In this document: piece by piece, positions 1 to 10,149 of the stretch
Layout: every line of letters starts with the position of its first letter
How positions within the stretch are numbered: the first letter of the stretch is position 1
Source: Cervus elaphus
Taxonomy: Eukaryota > Chordata > Mammalia > Artiodactyla > Cervidae
DNA length: 64,000 nucleotides
Assembly: GCF_910594005.1 (NCBI RefSeq)
Contig: NC_057829.1
Coordinates: 60,743,001 to 60,807,000, forward strand
Direction: 5' to 3'
Position numbers and translations under genes: made by a program
Notes under the pieces: generated by a model
What the model was told of the DNA's origin: nothing
The model's database searches: none
What the model saw: only the letters and a program-made list of their open reading frames with translations

Positions 1-69
1 TCAAAGGAAAGTTTCTGGAAACAGTTGCTTCCAAAAAATTATCAAGGAACAAACACACGAAGCATTCAG
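1..69 (+). CDS. CC2D2B: CC2D2B coding exon, cut by the window edge
   Basis: The window opens inside a coding exon. Frame 1 is open for 23 codons and ends at a clean donor (CAG followed by gtaaat at 70). The peptide contains SFWKQLLPKNY and ends in SIQ. I align it with the segment of the CC2D2 family that reads roughly WKPFFTRNF...SVQ just before the conserved C-terminal part (recalled, not searched). The exon ends in phase 0 and joins in frame to the exon at 5697. The 5' part lies outside the window. CC2D2A, the better known paralogue, sits in the MKS/B9 complex of the ciliary transition zone; a similar place for CC2D2B is inferred. Confidence 0.75.
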
Positions 70-1320
70 GTAAATCACACCTTTCCAGGTGTGTCTGTAT
101 GAAAGTTACCATTGGTTCTGACCTTAGAGTTGTGACAGCTCTTGTTACATTTATATAGCTGGTTGCTTATTGAATGGTTTAGCAACATCAATAAAATCCA
201 GTTTTCTCTGCCATCCAGCCTGACTTTAGGCTACTCTGATCCTTTTCCTCTACTTGTGAAAGAAGAATTGAGAAGAAGACATCATCTTAATTGTGAATTT
301 AGGTTTTCGAGTAAAATTTTTAAAGTATTCATCATGAAACAGAAACTATAACGTCCAGATGGTGTAATAAGTTCTTACTTTGACCTTGCACTTCTACGAC
401 ACATCCATGACAATAATAAACTATAAAAATTGAAAAACAAAAGGCTTATCTGGGCTCTGAACCATGATGGGTATCTACTGGAATAGAAATAGGACAGAAA
501 CACCATCTTGAGCAGGGCCCAAAGAGGATGGGAGCAAAGTCTAAAAGTGAGTCATGAAGTCCAGGGAACCAGAGCCAGTCTCACTTTTTGAAGCCAGGAC
601 TATGATGGAGCTTCCCTGCCTTGCTCCTCTTGAGAGAAGATGAGAAAGGTAAGCTGCAGACCCATTACCTGGAGCTCTAAGAGACCAAAGTACAGATCAG
701 AGCATCAGGAACCAATCTAACCACCAGACGACCTGGCCAGAGAATCTGTGGTGTGTTCAGCATCACTTTGGGAAGACACCCAAATTCCATTTCAACAGCA
801 GTTTCTGGATTGAGAGCCATGGTATGTCAATGTGCAGGCAATTGCAAAATTCAAAAACTGGGAGCTATGACCCAGAGGAAGAAAGAGGGGGGATAAGAAA
901 AAGAACAATGGAAAAATAGGAAGAAGACAATTCATAGAAGCAGAAACTCCAGAGTTCAACCTCACTTGTACTGAGGGAAATATAATTTAAAACAAACATG
1001 ATTTTTACATGTATAAGATTAGAAAACATTTTTTTAAGTGTGATGATATCAAATATTGGCAAACAGGCTGAGAAATAGTGAGAGTGTAAATTGCTATAAA
1101 CTCTTTGAAAATCAATATGGTAAGGTTGGTAAAGTTGAAAAAGCTCAACCTTTGACCCACCAATTCAACTTCTAAGTATGTACCCTAGCACAGAGAGATG
1201 AGCACAACAATGGTCATTACTAAATTGCTTGAAATAGAAAAAAAAAAAAAAGGACGCAATTGATCAACCAGAAAATGGGCACATAAGTTGTCAAGAACCC
1301 ATACTATGAAATCTTATATG

Positions 1321-1532
1321 TGTGTATGTGTAGGTCGCTCAGTCATGTCTGACTCTTTGCGACCCCATACACCATAGCCCACCAGGCTCCTCTGTCCATG
1401 GAATTCTCCAGGCAAGAATACTGGAGTGGGTTGCCATTCCCTTCTCCAGGGGATCTTCCTGGCCCAGGGATCAAACCCAGGTCTCCTGCATTGCAAGCAG
1501 ATTCTTTACTGTCTAAGCCACCAGGGAAACCC
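1321..1532 (-). mobile_element. Bov-tA SINE
   Basis: Reads in reverse: gctcagtcatgtctgactc at the left and the SINE head ccaccagggaaaccc at the right. The flanks aaatcttatat and aaatcttctat form a target-site duplication with one mismatch. It interrupts an old L1. Confidence 0.92.
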
Positions 1533-1576
1533 AAAATCTTCTATACAGTAGTAAAAAAGAATATATGAAACTAATT

Positions 1577-1709
1577 TACTGTAGCTCTCAACTTGACTGT
1601 ACATTTATGACATCAGAATCTCTGAGTGAAGAGCCCACACACTGGTGTTACTTAAAGCTCCCCAAGTGATTCCCACATGTAGCCACAGTTGAGAACCACT
1701 GACCTAGAG
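1577..1709 (+). mobile_element. MER5-type DNA transposon remnant
   Basis: Contains catcagaatctctgagtg, aagctccccaagtgattccc and the terminal cagttgagaaccactgacc, which is the typical end of the non-autonomous hAT-Charlie MER5 family. Confidence 0.6.
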
Positions 1710-1828
1710 CCATTGTATCAACATGAGTGAATATAAAAAATGTAATGTTGAGCAAAATAAAGAAGATGTGAAATGACACATATATATGAAGTTTGAAAAA
1801 TATGTGTTTATATATATATAGATATATA

Positions 1829-2041
1829 AGTGAAAATGTTAGTTGCTCAGTTGTGTCCAACTCTTTGTGACCCAATGGACTGTAGCCCTGCCTGCTCCTC
1901 TGTCCATGGATTTCTCCAGGCAAGAATACTGGAGTGGGTTGCCATTTCCTATTCCAGGTGGTCTTTCCAACCCAGGTATCGAACTAGCGTTTTCTGCTTG
2001 GCAGGCAGAAAGAATACCATCTAAACCATCAGAGAAGTCCA
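1829..2041 (-). mobile_element. Bov-tA SINE
   Basis: Reverse-oriented copy from gtgaaaatgttagttgctca to the head at agaagtcc. The flanks tagatatata and tagatacata are a near-perfect target-site duplication. Confidence 0.9.
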
Positions 2042-2193
2042 TAGATACATAGTGATAGTATAAAAGCTTGCATGAGAATGATAAACATCAAATTTAGGGT
2101 AAAGGTTACCTTTGGAGAGAGAAAAAAGGGGAATGAGATCAGAGAGCAGTATATAGATTACTTGAAGTCTATCTGTAATGTTTTACATCTTTT

Positions 2194-2315
2194 AAAAAAA
2201 TGTATTTATTTATTTGACTGTGCATATGGGATCTAGTTCCCTGGCTGGGGATCGGTCCCAGGCTCCCTGTATTGGGAAGGCAGAGTCTTAGCCACTGGAT
2301 CACCAGGGAAATTCC
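2194..2315 (-). mobile_element. CHR-type tRNA-derived SINE
   Basis: Reverse copy: A/T-rich left end, then gatctagttccctggctggg and the head gatcaccagggaaattcc. It is flanked by the identical 10-mer TACATCTTTT at 2184-2193 and 2316-2325. Confidence 0.85.
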
Positions 2316-2891
2316 TACATCTTTTTGAAAAATCTAAAAAAATATGGATGCATACAAAGATTAGATATAGCTAGGTGGTATGTATGTTGGGTGGATGTTC
2401 ATTACATTATTCTCAGTGCTTTATCTGTATGTTTGACATAGTTCACAATATCGAAAAGAAGGAATGGTGGTTGTGGGGGAAAAGAAATCAAACCGTACCA
2501 AAGTATATAAAATAGAGAGTTTCTTCCCTCTTCAGCATTTTTTCCCCACTCTCTAAGAAATAGCCACAGTCAGTAGTTTTTTGTGTATCCTTCTAAACAT
2601 TTTCCTTGCAGATGCAAGCATTTATGTCTGTAAAGTCATTTTAAGTAAGGGGAAATGTGCTTATCTCTCTTGAGCAAGCCACATTTCCAGCACCCACGCA
2701 ATGCCTTGCTTGCCTATCCTAAAGTTGTGACCAAAGCATTTGCTTGCAGCCTCCTAGGGGGAGAACAGTATATTCAGAGATGAGAATTTTTGTTTGTTTT
2801 AATCATTCTCTTATTAATTTGGGTAACATTTATTGAGTGCTGCAGTGGGTCAGCACTGTGTTAGGTATAGGTACCACAAGGAAAAAGAGTT

Positions 2892-3080
2892 TGATGTTGG
2901 GAAAGATTGAGGGCTAGAGGAGAAGGGGGCGACAGAGGATGAGGTAGTTGGATGGCATCATCAACTCAATGGACATGAGTTTGAGCAAACTCCGGGAGAT
3001 GGTGAAGGACAGGAAAGCCTGCCATGCTGCAGTCCACGGGGGTACAAAGAGTTGGACAAAACTGAGCAACTGAACAGCAA
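2892..3080 (+). mobile_element. BovB 3'-end fragment
   Basis: Matches the last about 190 bp of the BovB copies elsewhere in the window: gggaaagattgagggc, then ggatggcatcatcaactcaa, gacatgagtttgagcaaac, and the tail gactgagcaactgaac. It sits inside an old dispersed repeat spanning roughly 2815-3330. Confidence 0.85.
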
Positions 3081-3354
3081 CCGTGTTCTTGGAGCTTGTG
3101 TTCTAGAGGAGGAAACAGAAGGAAGCAAGCACTTGGAGTAGAGAGAGATAAATACCACTAAGAAGAAATGAATGTGCGTTGGGAGCACACAGCAGGAAAC
3201 CTGAGGGGAAGGGGAGCTTCAGGGGCTTCCTGGGGAAAAAAGTGATGACCAGCAGCACTGTGAAGAGGGCTGAGCAGCAGGAGCTGGTCTAGATGAAGAT
3301 TAGTGAGGAGAGTAGTCCCAGCACAAAGCGGAAACAGCAGGCTTGAAGACCGGC

Positions 3355-3536
3355 TGTGTGTGTGTTAGTCGCTTAGTCATGTCCAACTCTTTGCAAGCCT
3401 ATGGACTGTAGCCTGCCAGGCTCCTCTGTCAGTGGGACTCTCCAGGCAAGGATACTGGAGTGGGTTGCCATGACCTTCTCCAGGGGATCTTCCTAACCCA
3501 GGGATCAAACTCAGGTCTCCTGCACTGCAGGCAGAT
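3355..3536 (-). mobile_element. Bov-tA SINE, head missing
   Basis: Reverse copy starting tgtgtgtgttagtcgcttag and stopping at ctgcaggcagat. The usual head (ccaccagggaagccc) is absent, so about 25-30 bases of the element are lost. Confidence 0.85.
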
Positions 3537-4324
3537 GAAAACCTGCAGGGCCAAGTGTCTGTCACAGAGCTGAAAGGCCAGCTTGGCTGCTACCAGGGGG
3601 TGAGCAGAAATGAGCTGAGGTCCTGGTCAGGACTTTGGCCTTTATTCTTTATTCAGCATCACCAAGGCAAGGGCTGCCGTAATCAAAATTGTATTTTTAA
3701 AAGCCACTCTGACTAAGAGTGGAAACTAAACCTTTTGTCAAGTTGAGTAATTAAACAGAAAACTCATAGTTGCATTTGACTTTTGTCTTTACTGATTTCT
3801 TCCCTGTGGGCCAGTGGCGCTTGATTTTCTGCCTTGTCACACACATACCAGAATAAACCACCGTCTGTAGTGAATGCTGGTTTTTTTGTTTTTTTTTTTT
3901 TTTCTGTTAATCACAATTGAGAACATAAATTTGAGTGTGTGTGTGACAGAGAAATGGAGTTAACAGGGACATCTTCTTGAACTTTTAAAGGTTATGAATT
4001 CCCTGAAAGGGGCCTTTGCCCAAATGGGAAATAGACTAACACTCCATAAACGTATTGGGTCAACATAACCCAGGCCTCTTTTTCAGGCCTGAAGGTGGTC
4101 TAGCTAATCCACGGGAGTTGCCAGGTTAGGGGCGCAGGGCAGTGTTTTGGAGGGGCAGACAGTAATTTGAGGACAGCAGTCGGGTTTTGGTTTACCTGCC
4201 TTGTCTTTAATAGTTGGTGACCTCTGCAAGATGATGCTGGGTTTTAGACTTTACTTTCTCTAGTATTTCATCTTCTGCCATGTTCTACTCTGGGCAAATT
4301 CATTGTACCTGAGCATATTCTCTA

Positions 4325-4497
4325 ATCTAGTGGTTCTCCAACCATGGTAGGCATCATAACCCTTTGGAGGGCTTGTTAAAAAGCAATTTGCTAGGCTGTA
4401 CCCTCAGAGTTTCTGAGTCAGTAGGTCTGAGGCTGCTGACTCAGCAACATTTTGCTGAGCAGGGGGTGGTGTCACATTTTGGGAGCCACTGACTTAG
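4325..4497 (+). mobile_element. MER5-type DNA transposon remnant
   Basis: Starts tagtggttctccaaccatgg, contains gagtttctgagtcagtaggt, and ends gggagccactgactta. This is the MER5 layout, with short terminal inverted repeats of the ttctc/gagaa type. Confidence 0.75.
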
Positions 4498-4980
4498 ATC
4501 AGGACATGATAGACCGAGCCTCCTCAAATCACCCCTGAAATTTTCTGAGACCTAGAGTCCTAGCAAAAGTTTCCTCCCTTACACTCATGAGGGGGAAGCA
4601 TCTGTCCCTGTCTCTACAGAGGTGCTGTTTCTCAGCTCATAAATATTCAAAGTAAAGACTCTCTAAACCCAGTCCCACTCATCCATTCTTGTCTATGTGA
4701 GCCCTGCAGGGCGTTTGGGTAGGAGGGAGGGGGTCGGAGAAGTCCTCTCCTTGTCCCAGAAAATCCAGCTCGGCGGAGCAGCATGGGGAGACACGGCAGA
4801 GCCTTGCTCTCTGCTGTTGCTGGGGTGCCGGAAGCAAAGGCTTGAAGACAGCAGAGACTGAAATGGACTCTGCGTATATGCTTGCATATGTGCGCATGCA
4901 CACCTGTGAACACGGAGAAAACTGGCTCCTGCCTGCTGAAAGAAACAACGGAGGTGGATGATAAACCATGTTAGGAGAGT

Positions 4981-5400
4981 AATAACAGTACTATCTGACC
5001 TTAGTTGGGCAATACGTGCCAGGCTTTACATGTATGACTTTATTTTAAAATCTTCGCATGACCCCAGGAAAGTAGATGCTCTTATTGTCCCTCTTTAGGG
5101 CTTCCCTGGTGGCTCAGAGGTTAAAGTGTCTGCCTGCAATGCGGGAGACCCGGGTTTGATCCCTGTGTCGGGAAGATCCCCTGGAGAAGGAAATGGCAAC
5201 CCATTCCAGTATTCTTGCCTGGAGAATCCCATGGACAGAGGAGCCTGGTAGGCTACAGCCCACGGGGTCGCAAAGAATTGGACACGACTGAGCGACTTCA
5301 CATTCACTTTAAAAGATGTGGTAACCGAGACTCAAAGCGGTTAAGTAATTTCTCCAAAGTCACAGTTAATAACCGGATGAGACCAGTACAGCTTCCAGAG
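4981..5400 (+). mobile_element. MIR (MIRb-like) split by a Bov-tA
   Basis: The left part has tgccaggctttacatgtatg and cctcttattgtccc-like text. The right part resumes after the SINE with gagactcaaagcggttaagt and the 'ccaaagtcacagttaataa' stretch. The order is that of the tRNA-derived MIR family, and the insert is the Bov-tA at 5098-5310. Confidence 0.65.
5098..5310 (+). mobile_element. Bov-tA SINE
   Basis: Forward copy beginning gggcttccctggtggctcag, with the promoter-like gggtttgatccctgtgtcgg and the tail gacacgactgagcgacttca. Confidence 0.93.
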
Positions 5401-5696
5401 ATTGTCTGATGGAATGAATAAGAATGCCAAGTTCTTATTTGAATAAACAAACAGCAGATCTGTCTCATGAGGAATATCTTTCGTAAATCCATTTCCCCTC
5501 CCTGCCCTGGTGAAGTAGTATTAAAATCAAAGGAAATGCTGTGATCTGTGTTAGCTCTGTGCTCCTATTATTGAGTGCTTCTGCCACATGAGAGGTTTAG
5601 GTTGCCCCCTCCATTATGATCAGCACTCCAAGGGGTGACTGATATCAAGATGGCCTCCCTAGAACCTTTTCTCACTTTCAGTTTTCTGTATTTCAG

Positions 5697-5755
5697 CCTG
5701 AAGAAATAATTTATTCTGATACTAATAAGAGCATGGTAGAAGATCTAAAGAACAG
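5697..5755 (+). CDS. CC2D2B: CC2D2B internal coding exon (59 bp)
   Basis: The acceptor is a pyrimidine-rich stretch ending in tttcag; the donor is AACAG followed by gtatga. It reads PEEIIYSDTNKSMVEDLKN plus two bases of an Arg codon that the next exon completes. The start PEE-IIY matches the PEELIY-type segment of CC2D2A that follows the SIQ/SVQ stretch, so it continues the exon at 1-69 directly. Entry is phase 0 and exit is two bases into a codon. The exon is too short to be convincing alone; the call rests on the phase match with both neighbours and on the family resemblance. Confidence 0.75.
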
Positions 5756-6089
5756 GTATGATCCCTGTTTATATGCTATGATTATCATGTTTTCTCCCTA
5801 ATCTCCCATTCAGCCACCCTTCAGTCCTGTAACCCAGTCTCTCAAAAATACCTATTAGACTCAGCAACAGAAGCATGAAATGGAGATTTAATAGTTACTT
5901 CCATTGAGTCGTCTGGCTCTTGGCCCTTGCATAAAAAAATCAGCCCCTCTGCTATCCACAATACTCCTTGAAAAAACATGTGAAGTTAAATACAGTTGCA
6001 TCTGGACAACATTGTGGGCTGCTATTGGGAAGTTCTCGACACAGACACCTGTTTAGCCTTTTAGTAATAATCAATAACTAACACTTCTT

Positions 6090-6373
6090 GACAGAGAAGG
6101 CAATGGCACCCCACTCCAGTACTCTTGCCTGGAAAATCCCATGGATGGAGGAGCCTGGTGGGCTGCAGTCCATGGGGTCGCAAAGAGTCGGACAAGACTG
6201 AGCGACTTCACTTTCCCTTTTCACTCTCATGCACTGGAGAAGGAAATGGCAACCCACTCCGGTGTTCTTGCCTGGAGAATCCCAGGGACGGTGTAGCCTG
6301 GTGGGCTGCCGTCTGTGGGGTCGCACAGAGTCAGACACGACTGAAGTGACTTAGCAGCAGCAGCAGCAGCAAC
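6090..6373 (+). mobile_element. Bov-A2 dimeric SINE
   Basis: Two head-to-tail Bov-A units (first about 6092-6220, second about 6232-6355) joined by ttcactttcccttttcact, ending in an AGC microsatellite. It is flanked by the identical AACACTTCTT at 6080-6089 and 6374-6383. Confidence 0.93.
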
Positions 6374-6789
6374 AACACTTCTTAAAAGAACAATAGGGGT
6401 GTGGTAAAAACATCCGAGCTGGGTAGTAGAAATATCAGTACTGTCCCTGGTAGCCACCCTCATCCACATACTCCACAGACACACAAACACACACACGCAC
6501 ACCCTGAAGAGTTGCTCAGTCAAGCCCAAAATGTCACAGCCTTTGCAGCAGACCTTGCTCCTACTCCAGATATGTCAGAAGCTTCTAGATCTGACTACTT
6601 CCAGTGACTCATGCTGACACAGCAGGCTGGCATGTAAGCTGCTACCAACTAATCAAAACAGAAAAGGACAAAAAGCATTTTGCCACTCCCTTTTCTCACT
6701 AGCACATGACCCCCACCTCTTACTCCCCTACTTCTTCCCCAGGTCTTAACAAAAAAAAAAAAAGAAGAAGAAATGCACTAGGAAAATGG

Positions 6790-7005
6790 TCTCCAACTTT
6801 TAGTTTTCATCAGAATTGCTTCTGGAACTAAATATAGGTGCCAGAGTCCAGGATCAGACCTGTTGAGCCACTATCTGGAGGATAGTGAAGTGTTTTGATA
6901 GAACAGGTGATTTTCAGGATCAGACCTGCTGAGCCACTATCTGGAGGATAGTCAAGTATTTTGAGTCCTACAGGTGATTCTGGTGTGCAGCCATGACTGA
7001 GACTC
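6790..7005 (+). mobile_element. MER5-type element with internal tandem duplication
   Basis: Starts ctccaacttttagttttcat and ends caggtgattctggtgtgcag, in MER5 order. A 65-66 bp unit is present twice (6849-6914 and 6915-6979). Confidence 0.6.
6849..6979 (+). repeat. 65-66 bp tandem duplication
   Basis: Both copies start caggatcagacctg and share gagccactatctggaggata; they differ at a handful of sites and by one base in length. Confidence 0.9.
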
Positions 7006-7684
7006 TCTGCAAACTCAAAACCACTTACTTACTTTATTTGACTCAGCCAAAAGGAGAGGCCCAGCACACAATAATCCTCTGCAGAGGAAAGGCTTCCCAC
7101 CAACCAGCTCACACTGGACTCCACTTTCTCCCTCCCTGGAACAGTTCCTCAGCAGGCACTGTTTCAGAGGCGGGGTAGGTAGGTGAAACTCCCTGCCTGC
7201 GTAGAGCATACATTTGGGGGAATGATCAGATCGGGGGAAACTGATCATCATACTGATCAATCCAGTGTCTCATTTCCTCCCAATTCCACTTGCTGGATTA
7301 ACTGTTTTAATAACCCCATTCCTTCTAACATTACCCCAGACAAGATACCTGGATTTTTATAAAGGCATTTCTTGGAAATACGATGTCTTATGTCAGAGGA
7401 GGGTCTTGGAGAACAGGAATGTCAACCCAGTAATCAGGTGGTAGCAAATCACACCTAGTAGGCAGCTGTCTACACACAGGGAACTGGAAGAAAGAAGTGC
7501 CTTTGAGAACTAATTGCTAGCTACCCCAGGAAGCATCTTGCTTCCTCAAGCCAAGCAAGAGCCTGATCTTTCCCAAACCAGATTAATGTGGTTGATGACA
7601 GATATCCCTCACCATGGTGGTCTGGTTTTCTCCTACATCAAAAATGTATCATTTTTCAAATTGTGAATGACTATATATTTTAAA

Positions 7685-7909
7685 CATTTATTTAATTTAT
7701 TTGGCTGTGTGGGGTCCTAGATGCAGCATGAGTTGGATCATGGAGGATCTGTGGTTGCAGCACATGGCCTCTCGAGTTGTAGCACACGGGCTCCAGTGCT
7801 CCTGGGCAGTTTACTCAGTGGGGGATCTTAGTTCCTTGACCAGGGATTGAACCTACATCCCTTGCATTGCAAGGTAGATTCTTAATCAGTGGACCACCAG
7901 GGAAGTCCC
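7685..7909 (-). mobile_element. CHR-type SINE
   Basis: Reverse copy. It has an A/T-rich left end with tatttggctgtgtggggtcc, then agcacacgggctccagtgct and the head gaccaccagggaagtccc. Confidence 0.85.
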
Positions 7910-8015
7910 TGCAAAGTATCATTCTCATACTTGAGTAAATGTGACAAAACTTTTTTTCACATTCATTAAATGATTTGTAATTTATCATAAAATGATCTTT
8001 GCATTCTTACCTTAG

Positions 8016-8193
8016 GATTGAAAGAACTCTGAAGTGTAAAATAATGGAATGGCGGCCTAAACAGCCAACACGTTGGAATAGACAGTGTACTTTCATTTTA
8101 CGACAGATTCTTCCTAAGTTAGAACTTGGTACTGCAAGCTTTGTTTCGTCTGAAGAAGAGAGTGAATTTGAAAGACTACTACAATTTTATTGG
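8016..8193 (+). CDS. CC2D2B: CC2D2B internal coding exon (178 bp)
   Basis: One base completes the split Arg codon, then 59 codons follow. The peptide starts IERTLKCKIMEWRPKQPTRW and goes on through NRQCTFILRQILPKLEL to LLQFYW. The block KIMxWRPxxxTRWNR is the landmark: CC2D2A has a closely similar K-I-M-D-W-R-P...TRWNR stretch near its C terminus (family knowledge, recalled). The segment after LEL is acidic (SSEEESEFE). The acceptor (ttcttaccttag) is good. The donor, TGG followed by gtttgtat, is weak beyond the GT. Reading on into the intron would add only V-C-I before a TGA. Exit is phase 0, matching the terminal exon. Confidence 0.88.
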
Positions 8194-9117
8194 GTTTGTA
8201 TATGATTTAATACATTAACGACATTGGTTTTATCTATGATGTTAACTGCCAGATGATAGTAATCTTAAAAACCCCTGAGATATCTTTTATCTTGATCTCA
8301 TGTTATACATGCTATGTCATTAAAATCCACTTATGTTTAGACTGAGACTTTGCAAATGTAGTGAATAACTAGTACTGTGACCAGATTGCATGACATTTTC
8401 TTGGAATCAGTTTTATGATACACAAACCACAAACTTTGGAAAGAGATGCCCAAAAGGAAATGACTTGCAACTAAGAAACTAAGAAATGATCTCTAGATGG
8501 TAGTAATAGGATGGATTCCCTGTCCTTGGTTCTGGGCAAGAGGACTTCAGGCAAGCTTTAATATCTTCCATATGCAAATTACTCTTAGATTTATACATCA
8601 TAGCCTGGACTTTTGTTTTAACCTCCTCTCGTATATTCACCAGCACATTTAACATCATCCTGGATGGTAAAAAGGCCTATCAAACTCAAGTCCATAATCA
8701 AATAATCATGGCAGGCATTTTGGTGTATTTTAAAGTCCTTCTTTTCTTTCCCTACCAGTATCCTGAGTTCTGAGAATCCTCTCTCCTCCTCTTGCCTATG
8801 AATTGTTGCAGTAGTTTTTGGAAGCCCCAGCCTCTCAAGAGTGATATTCCTTCCCCCTTCCATCCTGTAGATCAGAAAATGTCCTCTAGAGAAAGCCTTG
8901 GAAAGAGGAAGGGAAGCTATCTGTTGGAAGTTGAAACTTAGGCTGCCAGGGAGGTGTCTGCAGGAACTATTCATGAATAGGGAGGTAGTTGTTTTGTTTT
9001 GCTTTCTTTTTAATTGAATTAGGGGGTAAATAGATAAGCAAAGTATTGTTAAGTATAAGTCAAGGTTTTAAACTTAGAGTTCCTTTGTAAAATTATCTGC
9101 TGTTTAATAACACAGAT

Positions 9118-9328
9118 TCATAAATCTAGACTGCATCCTGCGGCTTGGGTTCAAATCCTGGCTCGACCATTCACTGACTTTGACCAAATTACCCAACTTC
9201 TCTATACGTTCTTACCCCATTGCACAAGATAAACAAGGATAAAAATAGTTAGCAATTTTGTGGTTGTGGTGAGGATTAAGTGAGTTGCTTAACCATAGCA
9301 CCCAACACTTACTAAATGTTAACTATTA
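9118..9328 (+). mobile_element. MIR SINE
   Basis: The B-box-like gggttcaaatcctggctc is followed by gaggattaagtgagttgctt and ttactaaatgttaactatta, the standard order of a nearly complete MIR. Confidence 0.8.
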
Positions 9329-9530
9329 TTTGTATTCCAGTGTAATTTATTAAGTAAACTAGGGAAGGATAGTGTACTATGCACTCACAAGGGAAGAGCA
9401 CATGAAGAGATTTAAAGATCAGAAAAGTAAACAATCTGAGGCTTGAAAGCAGCTTATGATTGTCCTTTGTAAATTCTTTAATAGATAATTTTACATGAGA
9501 CCCATGTCCCATATCCTTTAATCCTGTCAT

Positions 9531-9734
9531 TGGAGGAAATGAAAGTGAAAGTCCCTCAGTCATGTCCAACACTTTGCCACCCCATGGACTATACAGTCCA
9601 TGGAATTCTCCAGGCCAGGATACTGGACTGGGTAGCTATTCCCTTGTCCAGGGGATCTTCCCAACCCAGGAATCAAACCCAGGTCTCCTGCATTGTGGGA
9701 GGATTCTTTACCAGCTGAGTCACCAGAGAAGCCC
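9531..9734 (-). mobile_element. Bov-tA SINE, first of two at one target
   Basis: Reverse copy from gaaagtgaaagtccctcag to the head gtcaccagagaagccc. AATCCTGTCAT lies on both sides (9520-9530 and 9735-9745). Confidence 0.93.
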
Positions 9735-9745
9735 AATCCTGTCAT

Positions 9746-10011
9746 GCTGCTGCTGCTGAGTCGTGTCTGACCCCGTGCGACCCCATAGACGGCAGCCCAC
9801 CAGGCTCCCCCGTCCCTGATATTCTCAAGGCAAGAACACTGAAGTGGGTTGCCATTTCCTTCTCCAGTGCGTGAAAGTGAAAAGGGAAAGTGAAGTCACT
9901 CAGTCATGTCCGACTCCTAACAACCCCATGGACTGCAGCCTACCAGGCTCCTCCGTCCATGGGATTTTCCAGACAAGAGTACTGGAGTGGGTTGCCATTG
10001 CCTTCTCCACC
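9746..10011 (-). mobile_element. Bov-A2 dimeric SINE, second at the same target
   Basis: Reverse dimer starting gctgctgctgctgagtcgtg and ending gccattgccttctccacc. AATCCTGTCAT lies on both sides (9735-9745 and 10012-10022). Confidence 0.93.
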
Positions 10012-10149
10012 AATCCTGTCATAGATATCAATAAATATAAACTAAATCAATGTGAAATAAATTCTTCCAAAATGCTCTTTTAAATCATTTATATGACCAA
10101 GAAGTTTCCTTTTTGGCAGGTTGCCATTGCAGAAAAAGTGCAAGTATGT

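Larger units (their letters stand above)
880..2460 (+). mobile_element. Old L1 (L1M-like) 3' region, heavily interrupted
   Basis: The sense-strand landmarks are the 'gtgtaaattg...gacccaccaattcaacttctaa' type stretch near 1085-1180, the 'actatacagtagtaaaaaagaa' equivalent near 1540 after the first SINE, and 'aatgttgagcaaaa' near 1744. The order agrees with an L1 ORF2 end running into its 3' UTR. Divergence is high. A MER5-like segment (1577-1709), two Bov-tA and a CHR SINE interrupt it. The borders are approximate. Confidence 0.6.
70..5696 (+). other. CC2D2B intron (5.6 kb), repeat-rich
   Basis: Donor gtaaat at 70, acceptor tttcag ending at 5696. No coding signal is visible inside. It holds an old L1 in sense direction from about 880 to 2460, broken by later insertions, plus Bov-tA SINEs, a CHR SINE, a BovB tail, MER5 pieces and a MIR. 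The stretch 70-880 shows no repeat or gene that I can name. The stretch 3540-4320 looks like an old dispersed mammalian repeat that I cannot assign to a family. Confidence 0.7.
5756..8015 (+). other. CC2D2B intron (2.3 kb)
   Basis: Runs from gtatga to cttaccttag. It contains a Bov-A2 dimer (6090-6373), a MER5-type copy with an internal tandem duplication (about 6790-7005) and a CHR-type SINE (about 7685-7909). A CA-rich stretch lies at 6473-6502. Nothing else is recognised. Confidence 0.7.

Noticed and set aside
4647..4969. Overlapping reverse ORFs of 64-96 codons
   Set aside because: Three overlapping frames in one GC-richer patch; no family match and no further gene signals.
6473..6502. 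CA-rich stretch as a possible Z-DNA or regulatory site
   Set aside because: Short and interrupted, in the middle of an intron; an ordinary low-complexity stretch.
8618..8974. 118-codon reverse ORF in the last CC2D2B intron
   Set aside because: No recognisable product, no splice or promoter context, opposite to the gene.
9531..10022. Repeated blocks with identical 11-bp spacers, CRISPR-like at first sight
   Set aside because: The blocks are two SINEs of different type and the 11-mers are target duplications; there is no regular array.
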